From Roseicella frigidaeris (GTDB lineage Bacteria; Pseudomonadota; Alphaproteobacteria; Acetobacterales; Acetobacteraceae): DNA of 64,000 bases. Positions 45,314 through 54,957 of this stretch are shown piece after piece. The position numbers were made by a program, and so were the translations under genes. The stretch is taken from assembly GCF_003258945.1 (NCBI RefSeq), contig NZ_QLIX01000013.1, positions 1 to 64,000 of the forward strand, written 5' to 3'. Positions within the stretch are counted from its first letter, which is position 1. The number at the start of each line of letters is the position of its first letter. The notes under the pieces are model-generated. The model worked only from the letters and a program-made list of their open reading frames with translations. It had not been told where the DNA came from and made no database searches.

Positions 45314-46855
45314 TCAGAAGGCGAACTGGGTGCGCAGCGCCAGGGTGTGGAAACGCTTGCCGATCTGCGTCGTGCCGGCGGCATTCAGCCGGTCCACGTT
45401 GACGATGTCCCAGTTGAGCATGAAGCGCAGGAAATTGTTCGGGTACCAGGAGAGGCCCATGCCGACGACCTCCTGCCGCCCGCCGAAGACGCCGCCCGTG
45501 GCCGCCTGCGCCCGGCCGCGCGTCGCGTGGTCGTTCAGGTCGACGACGCTGTAGCGGGCCATCGCCTCCCAGGCCCCCCAGCCGCCCCCGGCGAAATCGA
45601 AGGGCCGGGCCGGGCTCGGCCGGCCGAAGGCGCCGGAGGCGGTGCTGTAGCGCCGCGGCTCGCCGGTGATAACCCAGCTCCCCTCCACATAGCCGCCCTC
45701 GAAGCCGAGATCCGGCCGCGGCACCCCGCTGGCCTGGGACTGGTTCACCCCGATCCGCACATACTCGCCCTGGAGCATGAAATTCCGCCAGCGCAGGCCG
45801 AATTCCGGGCCCCAGGTATAGGCGCTGTCGGCGGCGAGGGCGCCGGTGTCGATCAGCCGCGTCTGGTCGATGCGCCATTCCGGCCGGTCGCGCAGGCGCA
45901 GCGACTGGCCATCCGCCTGCCGCCGGAGGTCGAAGGCGTAGGAGCCGGTGACGCCGAGATGCACATCCGTGTCGGCATCGGCATAGGGCCGGCCGGCGAG
46001 CCGCGCGACGCCGCCGGTCTGGCCGCTGGTCGCCTGGGTGCTGTTCGAGCCGTAGCTGTCGCCGGTCAGGTAGGCCGCGGCGAACCAGCGCTCCGCCGCC
46101 CAGCGGCCGCCGATCGAGGCGCGGGAATCGCCGGCGGCGATGCCGCGGGCGATCTCGATGATGCCCGGCCGCTCCAGCATCAGGAAGTCGTTGGAGCTCA
46201 TGGAATCGGCGAGCCCGTAATAGGGCTTGTAGTAGCCGAGGGTCAGCGCCAGGGGCTTCACCGGCGACCAGTTGAAATTCGCCTCGTAGAGCGTCGGCGT
46301 GCCGTCCGGCGAGCCGCCGAAATCCGGCGTCAGGTTGAGGGTGAAGTCGTCGTAGCCGAGGCTGAAGAACAGCCGGGCGCGGCGCAGGTTCTGCCCGAAG
46401 CTGTCGAGCCGCGCCGCCGGGTTGCCGCCGAAGCCCGGGCTGTCCTGCAGGGCGCCGCCGACATCCCATTGCACCTGGCCGCCGAGCGAGGCGCGGAAGC
46501 GGCCGTCGCCCGAGGTGATGGTCGGGCGGCCCCGCTCGAAGGCGAGGCGCACCTGGTCGGCGGGCGGCGCCTCGGTGAGGCGGGCCGGCGGCGGCGTGGT
46601 GTCGAGGCGGCGCTGCGCCGCCTGCGCCTCGGCCCGGGCTTCGCTGGCCTGCTGCTTCGCGGCCCGGGTCTCGGCCTCGCGCGCCTGCATGTCGCGCCGC
46701 ATGCGCGTCAGCTCGGATTGCAGGCTGCGGATCTGGCGCTCGATCGCCTCCATCCGGGCGGCGTCCTGGGCCTGCGCCCCGGCCGGAAGGCCGAGGCCCG
46801 TCGCCAGGCCCAGGGCGAGCAGCACGGGCCCCGGTCCAATCGATTGATTTCGCAT
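45314..46855 (-). CDS. phosphate-selective porin O/P-like outer-membrane protein
   Basis: 513 residues. Residues 1-30 are a signal peptide (AQAQ site). Residues about 33-85 are a coiled coil (MEAIERQIRSLQSELTRMRR and following). The rest is a beta-barrel with the OprP/OprO pattern RARLFFSLGYDDFTLNLTPDFGG, ending in Phe (RTQFAF). The ATG 46855 has GGAAGGG eight bases upstream; ATG 46873 has none. No PhoB box was identified, so phosphate specificity is a family label only. Confidence 0.88.
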   Translation of the reverse strand: MRNQSIGPGPVLLALGLATGLGLPAGAQAQDAARMEAIERQIRSLQSELTRMRRDMQAREAETRAAKQQASEARAEAQAAQRRLDTTPPPARLTEAPPADQVRLAFERGRPTITSGDGRFRASLGGQVQWDVGGALQDSPGFGGNPAARLDSFGQNLRRARLFFSLGYDDFTLNLTPDFGGSPDGTPTLYEANFNWSPVKPLALTLGYYKPYYGLADSMSSNDFLMLERPGIIEIARGIAAGDSRASIGGRWAAERWFAAAYLTGDSYGSNSTQATSGQTGGVARLAGRPYADADTDVHLGVTGSYAFDLRRQADGQSLRLRDRPEWRIDQTRLIDTGALAADSAYTWGPEFGLRWRNFMLQGEYVRIGVNQSQASGVPRPDLGFEGGYVEGSWVITGEPRRYSTASGAFGRPSPARPFDFAGGGWGAWEAMARYSVVDLNDHATRGRAQAATGGVFGGRQEVVGMGLSWYPNNFLRFMLNWDIVNVDRLNAAGTTQIGKRFHTLALRTQFAF

Positions 46856-46883
46856 GCTTCTGCCCTTCCGCATCGCGGCAGAC

Positions 46884-47031
46884 CTAGGGCATGCCCTGTG
46901 AACTTCCGTTCACCTGCAATGCTCTAGGTATTTGTTTTGACGAGCATCTTCACCTGTCCGGATGAGGTCATCCGGACAGGATCCGCTTCAGGCCCTGGTC
47001 CGTTCACCCGGGTTCATGGACCATGGCCTAG
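46884..47031 (+). repeat. family A structured intergenic repeat, copy 2
   Basis: A 148-bp element with CTAG at both ends. It occupies most of the 335-bp gap between the porin start and the mtnA stop. Hairpin 1 is 46884-46903 with 46908-46927. A TATTTGTTTTGA linker follows, then GAGCATCTTCAC and hairpin 2 (46953-46964 with 46969-46980, 4-nt loop). Hairpin 2 differs from copy 1 at five stem positions and every change is compensated. The rest of the gap (47032-47190) shows nothing I can name. Confidence 0.85.
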
Positions 47032-47190
47032 CGTGGTGTCGTGTCGCGTGAGTCGCGCCTTCGGTGTGTCCACCTCCGGCGGGCACGCTCTAGGCGGCGC
47101 CGGGGCAGGCGCGGCGAGTCATTTCCGTGAAATTGCAGGCAAGTTACGGACGGGCCAGGAGCGCCGAGCGCCGACAGGGCCCGGTGAGGA

Positions 47191-48282
47191 TCAGGGCGCG
47201 TCCGCGTACAGCCCGCGCAGCCCGGCCTCGGAGGCCTCGCAACGGCCGCGCTCGGTGATCAGCCCGGTCACCAGCCGCGCCGGCGTCACGTCGAAGGCCG
47301 GGTTGGCCGCCGGGCTGCCCTCGGCGGCGACGCGCACCGTCTCGATCCGCCCATCGGCGGTGCGGCCGGTCAGGTCGGTCACCTCGGCCGCGCCGCGGGC
47401 CTCGATCGGGATCTCCGCCACGCCGTCGCCGACCTGCCAGTCGATGGTCGAATGCGGCAGCGCCACCCAGAAGGGCACGCCGTTGTCGCGCGCCGCCAGC
47501 GCCTTCAGATAGGTGCCGATCTTGTTGGCGACGTCGCCCCGCCGCGTCACCCGGTCGGTGCCGACGATGCAGAGATCGACCTCGCCATGCTGCATCAGGT
47601 GCCCGCCGGCATTGTCGGCGATGACGGTGTGCGGCACGCCGTGCTTGCCGAGCTCGAAGGCGGTGAGCGCGGCGCCCTGGTTGCGCGGCCGCGTCTCGTC
47701 CACCCAGACATGCACCGGGATGCCGGCATCATGCGCCTGGTAGATGGGGGAGAGGGCGGTGCCGTAATCCACCGTCGCCAGCCAGCCGGCATTGCAATGG
47801 GTGAGCACGTTCACCCGCTCGGCCGGCTTGCGCGCCTGGATCTCCTGCAGCAGCGGCAGGCCATGGGCGCCGATGCGGCGGCAGGTCTCGGCATCGTCGT
47901 CGGCGATCGCCAGCGCCTCGGCATAGGCGGCCGCCACCCGCTCGGCGGGCGGCAGGTTGTGCAGCCGGGCCCGCATGCGCCCGAGCGCCCAGCCGAGGTT
48001 GATGGCGGTCGGCCGGGTGGCGCCGAGCAGGGCGATGGCCCGCTCCAGCGCCTCGGTCGAGGCATCCGCCCGCAGCGCCAGCGCCACGCCATAGGCGGCG
48101 ACGGCGCCGATCAGCGGCGCGCCGCGCACCTGCATGCTGCGGATCGCCTCGGCCACCTGCGCCGCCTCGGTCAGGCGCAGGATGTCGAGCTGCCAGGGCA
48201 GCCTTGTCTGGTCGAGGATGCGGACGGACCAGCCATCCGCATCCACCCAGACGCTGCGATAGGGGGTGCCGTCGATCTTCAT
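47191..48282 (-). CDS. mtnA: S-methyl-5-thioribose-1-phosphate isomerase
   Basis: 363 residues. It has [33 protein letters not shown] with catalytic Cys163, [13 protein letters not shown] and [21 protein letters not shown] with Asp243. Fold and motifs are those of MtnA rather than the related eIF2B proteins. It isomerises methylthioribose-1-phosphate to the ribulose form in methionine salvage. No other mtn genes are adjacent. Confidence 0.95.
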   Translation of the reverse strand: MKIDGTPYRSVWVDADGWSVRILDQTRLPWQLDILRLTEAAQVAEAIRSMQVRGAPLIGAVAAYGVALALRADASTEALERAIALLGATRPTAINLGWALGRMRARLHNLPPAERVAAAYAEALAIADDDAETCRRIGAHGLPLLQEIQARKPAERVNVLTHCNAGWLATVDYGTALSPIYQAHDAGIPVHVWVDETRPRNQGAALTAFELGKHGVPHTVIADNAGGHLMQHGEVDLCIVGTDRVTRRGDVANKIGTYLKALAARDNGVPFWVALPHSTIDWQVGDGVAEIPIEARGAAEVTDLTGRTADGRIETVRVAAEGSPAANPAFDVTPARLVTGLITERGRCEASEAGLRGLYADAP

Positions 48283-48336
48283 GCGCCCCAGATGCGGCGG
48301 CGCGGCGGGAAAGGCAACCGGGCGCCGCGGCCGGGA

Positions 48337-48978
48337 TCAGTCCAGCAGCAGGGGCATGCCGGGATCGCCCTTCGCCATCGCCCGCTGATAGGCCGGACGG
48401 GCGGCGATCCGCTGCAGATAGGCGCGGATGGCGGGGTAGGGGGTGAGGTCCACCGGGCTGAAATAGCGCATGGTGGTCAGGGTGAAGCCGATCATGATGT
48501 CGGCGGCCGTGAAGTCCCGGCCCGCCAGCCAGGGCTGCGCCGCCACCCGTCGTTCCAGATGGCCGAGGGCGCGCTCGCGCCGCTCCTGCGCCGCCAGCAG
48601 CACCTTGTGGTCGGCCGGCAGCCCGGCCCGGTTGAGCAGCATCAGCCGCCCCAGCACCGGCTGCAGGGTGCCGTTGGTGAAGTGGAACCAGTAGAGATAG
48701 TCGGCGAATTCCGGCGCCTCCGGCCCGGGCGCCAGCCGGCCGCCGCCATGCCGCGCCAGGATGTATTCCATGATCGCCGCGGATTCCGCGAGCAGCACCT
48801 CGCCCTCGGTGATGACCGGCGCGGCGCCGATCGGGTGCAGCGCCCGCAGCTCGGGCGGCGAGAGCATCGTCACCGCATCCCGCGTGTAGTGCTTCAGCGC
48901 GTAGGGGATGCCGAGCTCCTCGCAGAGCCAGACGATCCGCTCGGATTGCGACTTGCCCAGGTGATGCACCGTCAGCAT
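48337..48978 (-). CDS. glutathione S-transferase family protein
   Basis: 213 residues. The thioredoxin-like N-terminal domain has KSQSERIVWLCEELGIPY, with a Ser in the activating position, PIGAAPVITEGEVLLAESAAIMEYI (cis-Pro and Glu-Ser for the glutathione gamma-Glu). The helical C-terminal domain contains the N-capping motif DFTAADIMI. It is 54 bp downstream of no start of its own strand neighbour but lies beside mtnA with the same orientation. The substrate is unknown. Confidence 0.92.
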   Translation of the reverse strand: MLTVHHLGKSQSERIVWLCEELGIPYALKHYTRDAVTMLSPPELRALHPIGAAPVITEGEVLLAESAAIMEYILARHGGGRLAPGPEAPEFADYLYWFHFTNGTLQPVLGRLMLLNRAGLPADHKVLLAAQERRERALGHLERRVAAQPWLAGRDFTAADIMIGFTLTTMRYFSPVDLTPYPAIRAYLQRIAARPAYQRAMAKGDPGMPLLLD

Positions 48979-49193
48979 GGCCTGCTCCTCCACGGGGCGG
49001 CGGATGCCGGGCCCCGCGCCAGCTACGGCCGGACCGGCGCCACGCGCAACCATGTGCCGGATTGCCGCAGGGGGTGGGTTTCGACGGCCGATGCGCACGC
49101 GCCGCTTGCGCCGGGGCGCGCGACGGGCGATGCCCTCACCGGCAGGTGATCGCTTCCGACTCGCCGCCTCCGCACAGACGAAGAGAGATGCGC

Positions 49194-49712
49194 ATGAAGA
49201 TCGCGCCCGCCGCGGGCCTCGCCCTTGCCCTTCTCGCGGCAGCCTGCTCCGACTCCGCCGAGAATGCCGCGACCAGCGGCAATGCGGCGGCCAACGGCAT
49301 GCAGGGCGGCCTCGCCGGCTCCACCCTGGGCGGCCAGCGCGCCGGCGCCGGCCAGCCCGGCTCGCAGGAGGATCTCGCCGCGACCGCCGGCGACCGCGTC
49401 TATTTCGCCACCGACAGCGCCTCGGTCGGCGCCGACCAGCGCCCGACCATCCAGCGCCAGGCGCAGTGGCTGGCGCAGTACCGGCAGGTGCAGGCGACGG
49501 TCGAGGGGCATGCCGACGAGCGCGGCACCCGCGAGTACAACCTCGCCCTCGGCCAGCGCCGGGCCAATGCCGCGCGCGACCTGCTGGTCAGCAACGGCGT
49601 GGCGGGCAGCCGGCTGCAGACCATCAGCTACGGCAAGGACCGGCCGGAGGCGCTCGGCTCCGACGAGCAGGCCTGGGCGCAGAACCGGCGGGCGGTGACG
49701 GTCGTCCGCTGA
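49194..49712 (+). CDS. pal: peptidoglycan-associated lipoprotein (OmpA family)
   Basis: 172 residues. A lipoprotein signal ends in LAAAC (lipobox, Cys20 region). A Gly/Ala-rich linker follows, then an OmpA-like domain: DRVYFATDSASVGADQRP, VEGHADERGTREYNLALGQR, ISYGKDRPEALGSDEQAW. This is the Pal signature. It anchors the outer membrane to peptidoglycan. The start is ATG 49194, six bases after AGAGAG; 49188 is less well placed. tolB and the other tol genes are not adjacent, which is unusual for pal. Confidence 0.9.
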   Translation: MKIAPAAGLALALLAAACSDSAENAATSGNAAANGMQGGLAGSTLGGQRAGAGQPGSQEDLAATAGDRVYFATDSASVGADQRPTIQRQAQWLAQYRQVQATVEGHADERGTREYNLALGQRRANAARDLLVSNGVAGSRLQTISYGKDRPEALGSDEQAWAQNRRAVTVVR

Positions 49713-49748
49713 GAGGACGGCGCGGACGGGGCGGCGGCCCGCCGCCGC

Positions 49749-50273
49749 TCAGATCCGCTGGTGCAGCGCGCAGACCAGGGTGAAGAGCCGCCGCGCCGTC
49801 TCGAAATCGAGGCCGATGCGGCCCTCGAGGCGCTGCGTCAGCAGCTCGGCGCCCTCGTTGTGCAGGCCGCGCCGGCCCATGTCGATCGCCTGGATGCGGG
49901 CCTCGTGGCCGCCCTCGGCGACCGCCTGCTCATGGCTCTCGACGATCAGGTGGTAATCCTTGATCAGCCGCCGGAAGGGGCCGAGGGCGAGCGCCACCGC
50001 CCGCACCGGGGTGTCCTCGCCGTCGCGGATGTCGAAGACCAGCCGGCCATCGCGCACGCAGAGATGCAGGGCGAAGGGCCCGCCGGCGACGCCGGTGGGG
50101 TCGAAGCGGTTCTCGGTGAGGAGATCGGCCACGGCTTGGCGCCGGTCCGCCTCGGCATAGGCCGAGGGCAGGGGGGTCGCATCCGGCAGGACGAGATTGG
50201 CCAGGCGCCGCTGCGCCGGATCGGCCTCGGCCGGCGCCGCCGCCCCGGCGTCGCGGCGGACGGTGTCAGGCAT
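49749..50273 (-). CDS. UPF0262 family protein
   Basis: 174 residues. Recognisable from IRDGEDTPVRAVALALGPFRRLIKDYHLIVESH, and from EARIQAIDMGRRGLHNEGAELLTQRLEGRI. The family is essentially confined to alphaproteobacteria and has no assigned function. The start overlaps the end of the DUF983 gene by eight bases, so both are co-translated. Confidence 0.9.
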   Translation of the reverse strand: MPDTVRRDAGAAAPAEADPAQRRLANLVLPDATPLPSAYAEADRRQAVADLLTENRFDPTGVAGGPFALHLCVRDGRLVFDIRDGEDTPVRAVALALGPFRRLIKDYHLIVESHEQAVAEGGHEARIQAIDMGRRGLHNEGAELLTQRLEGRIGLDFETARRLFTLVCALHQRI

Positions 50274-50724
50274 GCGGGCTGCCGAGGCGGTCGCGGGCCG
50301 GGGGCGGCAGCGCCGCTTCCTGCTCGGCGGCGACGAAGCCGAGCGTGCTCATCCAGCCGACCACCGCGCCCTTGATGGGCCGCAGCATCAGCGTGCAGAT
50401 GACGGCGAAGAGCGGCAGCCAGACCACCATGTGCAGCCACATGGGCGGCTGGTAGGTCTTCTCCACCCAGAGCACGCACGGCACCAGGAGGTGGCCGGCC
50501 AGGAAGATGGTGAAATAGGGCGGCGCGTCATCCGCCCGCAGCAGCCCGAGCGGCGCGTGGCAATGGCTGCATTCCGGCACCACCCGGAGATAGCCCGCGA
50601 AGACCCGGCCGATGCCGCAGAAGGGGCAGCGGTTCATCAGTCCGCGCCGCAGCGCCAGCAGCAGCGGCGGTGTCTCCTGCGTCGCCGGGTGCGGCGGGGG
50701 GATGCCCTCGGGGGTCCAGCGCAT
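50266..50724 (-). CDS. DUF983 family membrane protein
   Basis: 152 residues. A zinc-ribbon-like pair of CxxC motifs (NRCPFCGIGR, ECSHCHAPLG) precedes two membrane helices (APPYFTIFLAGHLLVPCVLW and MWLHMVVWLPLFAVICTLML). This order is the DUF983 family plan. The function is unknown. It is the first gene of a pair with UPF0262. The 263 bp upstream show nothing that I can name apart from its ribosome site. Confidence 0.9.
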   Translation of the reverse strand: MRWTPEGIPPPHPATQETPPLLLALRRGLMNRCPFCGIGRVFAGYLRVVPECSHCHAPLGLLRADDAPPYFTIFLAGHLLVPCVLWVEKTYQPPMWLHMVVWLPLFAVICTLMLRPIKGAVVGWMSTLGFVAAEQEAALPPPARDRLGSPHA

Positions 50725-50987
50725 GATGGTGTTCCTCCTGTCCGGTGGCCGGAACCCCGGTCTCGGCACTCGCCGGATGGTAGCCTGGATGGTCCGACCT
50801 GTCTGCGCAGCGACGGCGCGATCCATTGTGCAATGCAATATCGGTCCGGCGCCCCGCCTGGATCAAGCGCCGCGATGCAGCCCCGCGTTCCCCGCATCCC
50901 TAGGCGCGACGGGCCTGGCGTGGCGGGTCTAGGCAGGCCGGGTCCTGGGGCTTGCCCAACGGCCCGGCGCGGCGCGAGGCTCGGGCC

Positions 50988-51653
50988 ATGGCGGCACGCA
51001 TCCTGGTCATCAATCCCAACACCACCCGGTCCTGCACCGAGGGGATCTCCGCGGCGATGGCGCCCCTGCCCATGCCGGCCGGGCTGCGGCTGGAGGTGGC
51101 CATGCTGCCCGGCGGGCCGCCGGCCATCGCCAGCTGGGAGGACTGGCACGCCGTCGCCCTGCCGCTCTGCCGGATGGTCGAGCGCGAGCCGGCCGCAGCC
51201 TATGTGATCGCCTGCGTCTCCGATCCCGGGCTCGAGGCGGTGCGGGCGGCAACGCCGCGGCCCGTGCTCGGCATGTTCCGCTGCGCCGTCGCCGCGGCGG
51301 CGAGCCGTGCCGAACGCTTCGGCATCATCGGCTTCGTCGCGGCGAGCGAGGCCCGCCAGCGCCGCGCGCTGCAGGCGATGGGGCTCGAGGTGCGGCTCGC
51401 GGGCTGGGAGGCGCTCGACCTGCCGATGTCCGTGCTGACCGACCCCGAGGCGCCGCGGGAGCGCATCGCGGCCGCGGCGCGCCGGCTGGCCGCGGCGGGG
51501 GCGGAGGCGATCATCCTCGGCTGCACCGGCCTCGCCGGCCATGCCGCGCTGGCCGCCGAGGCGGCGCGGCGTCCGGTCATCGAGCCCTGCCGCGCGGCGG
51601 GCGCCATGGCGCTCCTCGCCGCGCTCGAGACGGGCGCGCCGGCCACGGCCTGA
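50988..51653 (+). CDS. hydantoin racemase-like Asp/Glu racemase family protein
   Basis: 221 residues. The start ILVINPNTTRSCTEGIS, the first cysteine in VIACVSDPGLEA and the second in IILGCTGLAGHAAL match the hydantoin/allantoin racemase group. Both catalytic cysteines are present. It racemises 5-substituted hydantoins. This fits the hydantoinase and two carbamoylases at 55-61 kb, though it is separated from them by a kinase gene. The ATG at 50988 gives the conserved N-terminus. Confidence 0.88.
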   Translation: MAARILVINPNTTRSCTEGISAAMAPLPMPAGLRLEVAMLPGGPPAIASWEDWHAVALPLCRMVEREPAAAYVIACVSDPGLEAVRAATPRPVLGMFRCAVAAAASRAERFGIIGFVAASEARQRRALQAMGLEVRLAGWEALDLPMSVLTDPEAPRERIAAAARRLAAAGAEAIILGCTGLAGHAALAAEAARRPVIEPCRAAGAMALLAALETGAPATA

Positions 51654-51832
51654 GCCGGCCATACGGCAGGCGCGAGGAGAGGCCGGCGGCGTCCGCAACA
51701 CCGTTGCCGGCCATGCAGCCGACGGTTGCAATCCGGCCCCGGGCAGGCTTCCCTGCTTGCGATGGTCCCGATCGTCCCCGCGACGCTGGTTATGCAAGCC
51801 TGGCTGCCTCGCGGCGCGCGGCGGCGGCCCGG

Positions 51833-54691
51833 ATGACGGCAGCGCGCATGCGTCTGCGTCGCTGGCGCAGCCTGGATGTCGGCCTCGCGGCGACGGCGCT
51901 GCTGTCCCTGCTCTGGGGCGCGGTGGTGCTGGCCATCCGCGGGGATGAGCGGGCGGCGGTTGCCACGGCCTTCCGCGACACGGCCAACATGGTGCGCACG
52001 GTCGAGGCGCAGGTGGCCGGGCGGATCGAGGCGATCGATGCCCGGCTGCGCTTCGCGCAGGAGCTCTATGCCCGCGATCCGGAGCGGTTCAGCTTCGGGG
52101 CCTGGAGCGGCGTCGACCCGGAGGGGGACATCCCGGTCGGGTTGGTGGTGGGGCTCGATGGGCGGACGCTGGTGGGGCCGCCGGGCACCAGGCCGGACGA
52201 CATCGACCGCTCCGACCTCGACGCGGTCCGCAGCCATCTCGACCATCCCACGGAAGACCGCCTGTTCGTCGGCCCGCCCTTCATCGGCCGGCTGGCGCGC
52301 CGGCGGGTGCTGGCCTTCTCCCGGCCGTTGCGCCGCGACGGCGAGGTGGTCGGCGTGGCGATCTTCGGCGTCGATGCCGCGAGCTTCTCGCGGCTGTACC
52401 GCGATCTCGATATCGGCGGCGGCGTCATCGCCCTGATCGGGCTGGATGGGGTGGTGCGGGCCTGGGCGCCGGAATCCGGCATGGTCGGCCGGACCTTGCC
52501 CCGCGAGGCCGAGCTCCGGATCCCGTCCGGCGCGGTGCAGGTCTCGCGCCGCCTGTCGGCGGCCGAGGATGGGGTGGAGCGCTTCGTCACGCTGCGCCAG
52601 GTCGGTGGCCAGCCGCTGGTGGTGATGGTCGGCCTGCCGGCGGCGCAGGTCCTGGCGCCGGTCTGGAGCGACCGCAACCGATTGCTGCTGCTCGGCCTCC
52701 TCCTCTCGGTCCTGATCGTGGTCGTCTCGGTCCTGCTGCTGCAGCGGCGCCGCGCCGCCGGCCGGGCGCATGCGGTGCTCGAGGCGGCGGTCGGCCATAT
52801 CAGCCAGGGCATCCTGATGGTCGATCCGCAGGGGCGGGTCGCCCTGGCGAATGCCCGCGCGATCGAGCTGCTCGGGCTGCCGCCCGGCCTCGCGGTGCCG
52901 GGCCGGCCGCTGCGCGACATCATCGCCTGGCAGCTGGACTCGGGCGAGTTCGGCCAGGACCCCGTGCCCGATCCGCATCTCCGCAGCATCGCCTCCGCGC
53001 CCGGCGCGCCGCCCGACCTCTACGAGCGTGTCCGGCCCGACGGCACGGTGCTCGAGATCCGCACCGAGCATCTGCCCGATGGCAGCCATGTCCGCACCTA
53101 TACCGACCTCACCGCGCCGCGGCGCGACGCGCAGGTGCTGGCCGAGGCGCGCGACCGCGCCCTCGCCGCCGAGGCCGCCCTCGCGGCGGTGATCGAGAAC
53201 GTCCCGCACGGCGTGCTGATGGTCGATGCCGAGAACCGGATCGTGGTGATGACCCGGCGCGCGCTCGAGATGCTCGACCTGCCGGCGTCGCTCGGCCGGC
53301 CGGGGACCGATGTGCGGGAGCTGTACCGGGCGCAGGTGGCGCGCGGCGATCTCGCCACCGCGCCCGATATCGACAGCGGCGGCACGCGCATGGTGCTGAC
53401 CGAGCGGCCGCCGGCGATCGCGACCTATGAGCGCGAGCTGCGCAACGGCCGGGTGATCGAGGTCCGCACCACCGTGCTGGCCGATGGGCGGGCGGTCCGC
53501 ACCTACACGGATGTCAGCGAGCGCCGGGCGGCGGCGGCGGCGCAGGAGGCGGCGCGGCTGGCGGCGGAGGCCAATGCCCGGGCCCGCACCGAATTCCTCG
53601 CCATGGTGAGCCACGAGCTGCGCACCCCCTTGAACGCGGTGATCGGCCTGTCCGGCCTGCTGCTGCAACAGCAGCCGAGGGAGGACCAGGCGCAGCACCT
53701 GCACCTCATCCGCGAGGCGGGCGAGCATCTGCTCGCCCTGGTCAACGACATCCTCGACGTCACCCGGCTCGAGCGCGGCGAGATGGCCCTGCGGCAGGAG
53801 AGCTTCGACCCGCGCGAGAGCCTCGGCGCGGCGGTCGGGATCATCCGGCCGCAGGCCGAGGCGAAGGGCCTGTCCCTGTCCTTCGAGGTGGCGGACACCG
53901 TGCCCCGGCGCGTCGTCGGCGACGTGGCGCGGCTGCGCCAGGTGTTGCTGAAGCTGCTGGGCAACGCGGTGAAGTACACCGAGCAGGGCGGCATCCGGGC
54001 GATGCTCTCGGTGCTGTCGGCGGGGAAGGATTCGGTGCGGCTCGGGATCACCGTCGCCGATACCGGCATCGGCGTTCCGCCGGAGGCGCAGGCGCGGCTG
54101 TTCAGCCCCTTCTCGCAGGGCGAGGGCGGCGTCGCGCGGCGCTTCGGCGGCCTCGGCCTCGGCCTCGCCATCTGCCGCATGCTGCTCGAGCGCATGGGCG
54201 GCAGCATCCGGCTCGAGAGCGAGCCGGGCACCGGCAGCGTCTTCCGCTGCGAGGTGCCGCTGCGCCGGGCCGAGCCGCTTCCCGCCCCCTCGGCCGGGCC
54301 CTGGCATGGGCCGCTGCGCATCCTTGTCGCCGAGGACGTGCTCGCCAACCGCCTGCTGATCAACCACTCCGCCGCGAGGCTCGGCCATGCGGTGGATACG
54401 GTGCAGAACGGCCGCGAGGCGGTCGAGGCGGTGCAGGCCAGGTCCTACGACCTGGTGATCATGGATGTCCTGATGCCGGTGCTGGACGGGGTGGAGGCGA
54501 CGCGCGCGATCCGTGCCCTGCCGGGGCCGGCGGGCCGGGTGCCGATCATCGGCCTGACCTCGCACGCCGCGCCGGAGACCGAGGCCGAGTGCCTGGAGGC
54601 GGGCATGGACCGCTTCGCCCGCAAGCCGATCGGCCCGGATGCGCTGCGCGCGGCGATCGCCGCGGTGCTGGAGACGCGCGCGGTCGTCTGA
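51833..54691 (+). CDS. hybrid histidine kinase with periplasmic sensor and two PAS domains
   Basis: 952 residues. Helix 1 (residues about 15-37) and helix 2 (about 283-305) bracket a 245-residue periplasmic Cache-like domain. Two PAS domains follow (GHISQGILMVDPQGRVALAN and ENVPHGVLMVDAENRIVVM). HisKA has His594 (MVSHELRTPLNA). The ATPase has LLGNAVKYTEQGG, VADTGIGVPPEA and GGLGLGLAI. The receiver has Asp878 (VIMDVLMPVLDG) and KP. It is an orphan kinase, with no response regulator adjacent. Its ligand is unknown. Confidence 0.92.
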   Translation: MTAARMRLRRWRSLDVGLAATALLSLLWGAVVLAIRGDERAAVATAFRDTANMVRTVEAQVAGRIEAIDARLRFAQELYARDPERFSFGAWSGVDPEGDIPVGLVVGLDGRTLVGPPGTRPDDIDRSDLDAVRSHLDHPTEDRLFVGPPFIGRLARRRVLAFSRPLRRDGEVVGVAIFGVDAASFSRLYRDLDIGGGVIALIGLDGVVRAWAPESGMVGRTLPREAELRIPSGAVQVSRRLSAAEDGVERFVTLRQVGGQPLVVMVGLPAAQVLAPVWSDRNRLLLLGLLLSVLIVVVSVLLLQRRRAAGRAHAVLEAAVGHISQGILMVDPQGRVALANARAIELLGLPPGLAVPGRPLRDIIAWQLDSGEFGQDPVPDPHLRSIASAPGAPPDLYERVRPDGTVLEIRTEHLPDGSHVRTYTDLTAPRRDAQVLAEARDRALAAEAALAAVIENVPHGVLMVDAENRIVVMTRRALEMLDLPASLGRPGTDVRELYRAQVARGDLATAPDIDSGGTRMVLTERPPAIATYERELRNGRVIEVRTTVLADGRAVRTYTDVSERRAAAAAQEAARLAAEANARARTEFLAMVSHELRTPLNAVIGLSGLLLQQQPREDQAQHLHLIREAGEHLLALVNDILDVTRLERGEMALRQESFDPRESLGAAVGIIRPQAEAKGLSLSFEVADTVPRRVVGDVARLRQVLLKLLGNAVKYTEQGGIRAMLSVLSAGKDSVRLGITVADTGIGVPPEAQARLFSPFSQGEGGVARRFGGLGLGLAICRMLLERMGGSIRLESEPGTGSVFRCEVPLRRAEPLPAPSAGPWHGPLRILVAEDVLANRLLINHSAARLGHAVDTVQNGREAVEAVQARSYDLVIMDVLMPVLDGVEATRAIRALPGPAGRVPIIGLTSHAAPETEAECLEAGMDRFARKPIGPDALRAAIAAVLETRAVV

Positions 54692-54704
54692 AGCGTGGCC
54701 GGGC

Positions 54705-54848
54705 TCATACGAACGGCCGCTGCTGGTGACCCATCAACGGCCCCCTCAGATGCCGGGCGCAAACCTCCGGTCTGCTTGGCTTCGCCGCACTGGCGGCGGC
54801 GCCCGTTCGGGCGCTCGGCATGAAGACGCATTCATGCCGTTGGTATGA
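54705..54848 (+). repeat. family C intergenic repeat
   Basis: A 144-bp copy with near-perfect 12-bp terminal inverted repeats: TCATACGAACGG and CCGTTGGTATGA (one mismatch). Inside are GGCCGCTG/CAACGGCC, GCAAACC-TCC-GGTCTGC and GGCATGAA/TTCATGCC (8 bp, 6-nt loop) stems. It follows the hybrid kinase stop by 13 bp and precedes the small secreted-protein gene, which ends here in convergent orientation. Confidence 0.85.
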
Positions 54849-54957
54849 CGCGGACCAGCCCCGCCATTGCGCCTGGTACGGCCTTGCGACGCGCCGGGCC
54901 GGGACGCCCTCGGCCGATCAGGCCGGCCCGCCCAGCCGGGTCCGCGCCGCCGGCGTC

